Origin: a bacterium
GTDB lineage: Bacteria > JAMCPX01
NCBI GenBank assembly: GCA_021787665.1
Contig: JAJYLN010000003.1
Span: 80,502 to 144,501 of the forward strand
Direction: 5' to 3'
DNA: 64,000 bases
Below are positions 61,945 through 64,000 of this stretch, one piece after another. The stretch's first letter is position 1. Each line of letters begins with the position of its first letter. The notes beneath the pieces were generated by a model. The model did not search any database. It worked only from the letters and a program-made list of their open reading frames with translations, and was not told the origin of the DNA. The position numbers and the translations under genes were made by a program.

Positions 61945-62722
61945 GGGTGAGGACCTCCTTGATATGTTGTGCGTGCCCGGTAAACAGCTCGAGGCTCCGG
62001 TCTATAGCGGGCGTCTGTTTGTAGATAAACAGGTGCCAGTAGTTCTCAATGAAAGCGGCCGGCACGCGCAGTTCCGTGGACCTCTCCTCTGCCATCGCCT
62101 TCTCGCTGCGCCAGAAAACGTCCAGCGAGCCGCTCAGGATACTGCCCAGCCTTTCTTTCTCGCTGTCGGGAAGAGCCTTCCGTGTCGCCCAGACGGCAAA
62201 CACGAACGGGAGCCCGGTCCATTCGTACCACTCCTCCCCCAGGTCGTACACATGTTTGAAGTCTCCAAACCCGTGGTATACATTCACGAGAGCGCTGTTG
62301 CCGATAAACAGGTAGGCATCGACTTCCTTCTCATCGGGCTGGTCGAGATACCGGACAGACCGTACGCCGTACCGCTGCTCGAGGACAATCCTCAGGAGTA
62401 CCCGGGATGTGGATGTCTGCGAGGTGATGCCGACCGTGCGGCCGTTGAGCTCCTCAGCCCTGACCCGGGAAAACAGGGTGACACTGCCCGCCTTCTCCTG
62501 TACCGCGACACACATACCGGCCAGCGGCTCATAGCTGTGTTTCAGGCCCAAATAGTCCATGACTGAAATGGGACCGGCGTCTATCGAGCCCTGCCCCCCG
62601 GCAAGCCTGCCGATCTGCCTCGGGTAGCCCGTGACGAGCTCTATGCCTCCAGGGTCCAGGCCGTGCTCAAGGGTGTAATAGAAGGGATCGACATTGATGT
62701 ACGGCATGCGTGCGAGCTTCAT
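61934..62722 (-). CDS. mqnA: Chorismate dehydratase MqnA
   Basis: First committed enzyme of the futalosine route: it dehydrates chorismate to 3-enolpyruvylbenzoate. 262 residues with the MqnA/D family pattern: MPYINVDPFYYTLEHGLDPG, DAGPISVMDYL near residue 50, VGITSQTSTSRVLLRIVLEQ, and VYDLGEEWYEWTGLPFVFAV. It lies nine bases after mqnE. The family also contains MqnD; the N-terminal and central motifs favour MqnA. Confidence 0.9.
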   Translation of the reverse strand: MKLARMPYINVDPFYYTLEHGLDPGGIELVTGYPRQIGRLAGGQGSIDAGPISVMDYLGLKHSYEPLAGMCVAVQEKAGSVTLFSRVRAEELNGRTVGITSQTSTSRVLLRIVLEQRYGVRSVRYLDQPDEKEVDAYLFIGNSALVNVYHGFGDFKHVYDLGEEWYEWTGLPFVFAVWATRKALPDSEKERLGSILSGSLDVFWRSEKAMAEERSTELRVPAAFIENYWHLFIYKQTPAIDRSLELFTGHAQHIKEVLTHGR

Positions 62723-62731
62723 GACTTCCGC

Positions 62732-63862
62732 CTATTCATAAACCTCTATGACCTTATACCTCCCGTCCCTGCGGACCGGGACATATCCCGTCTCTTTTAT
62801 CATGGCTACCATGTGCTCTTTTGTCAAGCCTGCAGGTGTCCTCGCGCCGGCCGCATGCGTGACCTTCTCGCTGCCGATCGTGCCGTCGATATCGTCCGCT
62901 CCGAAATGCAAGGCAATCTGGGTGACGGCCTCTGACATCATGACCCAGTAGGCCTTGATGTGCGGGAAGTTGTCCAGGTACAACCTCGACAGAGCCACGA
63001 CCTTCAGCTTCCTGATACCAGTCGGCGTGCCTACCCTCCCCCGCAACGGCGTGTTCTCCGGATGGAATATAAGAGGCACGAAGGTCAGAAAGCCGGCGGT
63101 CTCATCCTGGAGCGAGCGGAGCTGCCGGAGGTGGCCGATGATGTCATCGTCTGTCTCGATATGCCCGTACAGCATCGTCGCATTCGTCTTGATGCCCAGC
63201 ACATGCGCGGTCCGGTGCGTCTCGAGCCATCTGTCTTTTGATTCTTTTCCCGAAAACAGTTCGCCTCGTATCCCGTCGGACAGGACCTCTGCTCCTCCGC
63301 CAGGCATGGTATCGAGCCCTGCATCGACGAGCTCTTTGAGGACCCTGTCGACGCTCATTTTGTAAAGCCCCGCGAAATATCCTATTTCCGTGGCGGTAAA
63401 TGCCTTTATGGTGACACCAGGAAAGCGTGTTCTGATACCGCGGAGCATCGACGTATAATAGTCGAAACGGAGATCCGGGTGCAGGCCTCCCACGATGTGT
63501 ACCTCGTCGAGACCCTCCCGGTACTGCGAGAGCTCGCCGATGATTTCATCCACGGACATCGTGTACGCGCCCTTCGCACGCCTGCCCTTTGCGTACGCGC
63601 ACACCTTGCAGCGCACGCTGCAGACGTTCGTATAGTTGATCTGCTTATTCACGGTAAAATACACGAGGCGTCCGCTGGACCGCTGCTTGCGGTGCTCAGC
63701 CAGGGCACCTATCAGGTGGATGTTCCCGGACTCGAGGATGCGGTGTGCATCCCTATCATCGATCCGACTACCGGCAAGGACCTTCTCCGCGACTCCTGCA
63801 AGCGTCCGGTCCGTTACCGGAATATGCAGACCCTTTTCAACCGTGCCGTGGATGTCGCTCAT
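62732..63862 (-). CDS. mqnE: Aminofutalosine synthase MqnE
   Basis: A radical-SAM enzyme that makes aminofutalosine from 3-enolpyruvylbenzoate and S-adenosylmethionine. The cluster motif is NYTNVCSVRCKVCAYAKG near residue 64, followed by HIVGGLHPDL, IKAFTATEIGYFA, LDTMPGGGAEVLSDGI and HIETDDDI, all MqnE-like. ATG 63862 gives 376 residues, the usual size; the frame to 63991 adds sequence belonging to the adjacent IS relic. An IS200/IS605-type end sits 23 bases upstream. Confidence 0.93.
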   Translation of the reverse strand: MSDIHGTVEKGLHIPVTDRTLAGVAEKVLAGSRIDDRDAHRILESGNIHLIGALAEHRKQRSSGRLVYFTVNKQINYTNVCSVRCKVCAYAKGRRAKGAYTMSVDEIIGELSQYREGLDEVHIVGGLHPDLRFDYYTSMLRGIRTRFPGVTIKAFTATEIGYFAGLYKMSVDRVLKELVDAGLDTMPGGGAEVLSDGIRGELFSGKESKDRWLETHRTAHVLGIKTNATMLYGHIETDDDIIGHLRQLRSLQDETAGFLTFVPLIFHPENTPLRGRVGTPTGIRKLKVVALSRLYLDNFPHIKAYWVMMSEAVTQIALHFGADDIDGTIGSEKVTHAAGARTPAGLTKEHMVAMIKETGYVPVRRDGRYKVIEVYE

Positions 63863-63884
63863 GGTCCGCCGTACCACTGAATGA

Positions 63885-63905
63885 CTACCGCCTTGAAGGC
63901 GGTAG
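63885..63905. mobile_element. IS200/IS605-type right-end stem-loop
   Basis: An 8-bp perfect stem (CTACCGCC/GGCGGTAG) with loop TTGAA overlapping the TnpA stop codon. A subterminal hairpin just inside the element end, beyond the transposase stop, is characteristic of IS200/IS605 elements. Confidence 0.6.
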
Positions 63906-64000
63906 GTTCGGAGACCCGTCAATTTGAAATTGACTGTCATCGGCAACCTGCTCCCCTTCCTGCTGCTTGATATATTCCTGTATCGCTTCATCGGTGATCG
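63885..64000 (-). CDS. C-terminal end of an IS200/IS605-type TnpA transposase (partial)
   Basis: The minus-strand frame entering from the right edge reads ITDEAIQEYIKQQEGEQVAD then DSQFQIDGSPNLPPSRR and TAG at 63887-63885. This is the usual tail of Y1 TnpA proteins (ITDxxIxxYIxxQ). The body lies outside the window, so intactness is unknown. Confidence 0.7.
   Translation of the reverse strand, partial: ITDEAIQEYIKQQEGEQVADDSQFQIDGSPNLPPSRR

Noticed and set aside
1..64000. CRISPR array or prophage
   Set aside because: No regularly spaced repeats, cas genes, phage structural genes or integrase were seen.

Overview
The window is GC-rich chromosomal DNA packed with genes on both strands, from an anaerobic or facultative Gram-negative bacterium with a menaquinone-based electron transport chain. 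The futalosine menaquinone genes (mqnA, mqnE), an ETF:menaquinone-oxidoreductase-type membrane protein, a ferredoxin-dependent 2-oxoacid oxidoreductase, a glycyl radical enzyme with its activase, anaerobic glycerol-3-phosphate dehydrogenase, PilT, MglA/MglB and an OmpA-type outer membrane protein together suggest Nitrospirota or Desulfobacterota (former Deltaproteobacteria). This placement is inferred from gene content, not from a marker-gene tree.

Layout. Bases 1-5370 (minus strand) hold a pgpA-thpR-recA-pilT-alaS operon behind a near-consensus promoter; alaS runs off the left edge. An orphan BtrH_N/C39-like protein follows. Bases 6775-16606 (plus) carry a receiver-domain protein, valS, nadC, a transglutaminase-like exported protein, an AEC transporter and two glycosyltransferases. 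Bases 16583-23744 (minus) carry a glycosyltransferase, a metallo-beta-lactamase-fold hydrolase, an acyl-CoA synthetase, an OmpA-family protein and a BrnT/BrnA toxin-antitoxin pair. At 24.2 kb a perfect 16-bp parS site lies between a strong promoter and the mnmG start codon, which suggests proximity to the chromosome origin. A minus-strand B12-binding/thiolase/DUF35 operon follows, then a decayed interval, then a plus-strand mltD-mrp-glpA-glpB-glpC-like operon.

From 35.3 to 44.5 kb (minus) come tRNA-Asn, a 17-codon lysine-rich micro-ORF, mglA-mglB, a two-gene fused 2-oxoacid:ferredoxin oxidoreductase, dnaX-ebfC-recR preceded by the SRP RNA gene, and two tandem stand-alone MshEN proteins predicted to bind c-di-GMP. 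A short plus-strand block has a glutaredoxin, an orphan groES, a FlgT-like exported protein and a CDP-alcohol phosphatidyltransferase, followed by an IS630 remnant. Bases 47.8-54.5 kb (minus) have the glycyl radical enzyme pair, a nucleoside phosphorylase, a DnaJ variant, an alpha/beta hydrolase and tRNA-Pro. Bases 54.7-61.1 kb (plus) have a glutamine-amidotransferase-like hydrolase, tetR-etfB-etfA-EMO, and an unrecognised double-zinc-motif protein. The right end (minus) is a menaquinone operon (mqnE-mqnA-acidic protein-IscA-like) abutted by the end of an IS200/IS605-type element.

How the parts fit. The acyl-CoA synthetase, thiolase-like and DUF35 proteins, EtfAB, EMO and menaquinone synthesis form a plausible fatty-acyl or aromatic-acyl oxidation route that delivers electrons to menaquinone. 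PilT, MglA/MglB, the MshEN proteins and possibly the receiver-domain protein point to surface motility with polarity and c-di-GMP control. The least explained items are the MshEN pair, the micro-ORF, the glycyl radical enzyme of unknown substrate, the 60.2-kb zinc protein, and a duplicated 58-bp coding relic.
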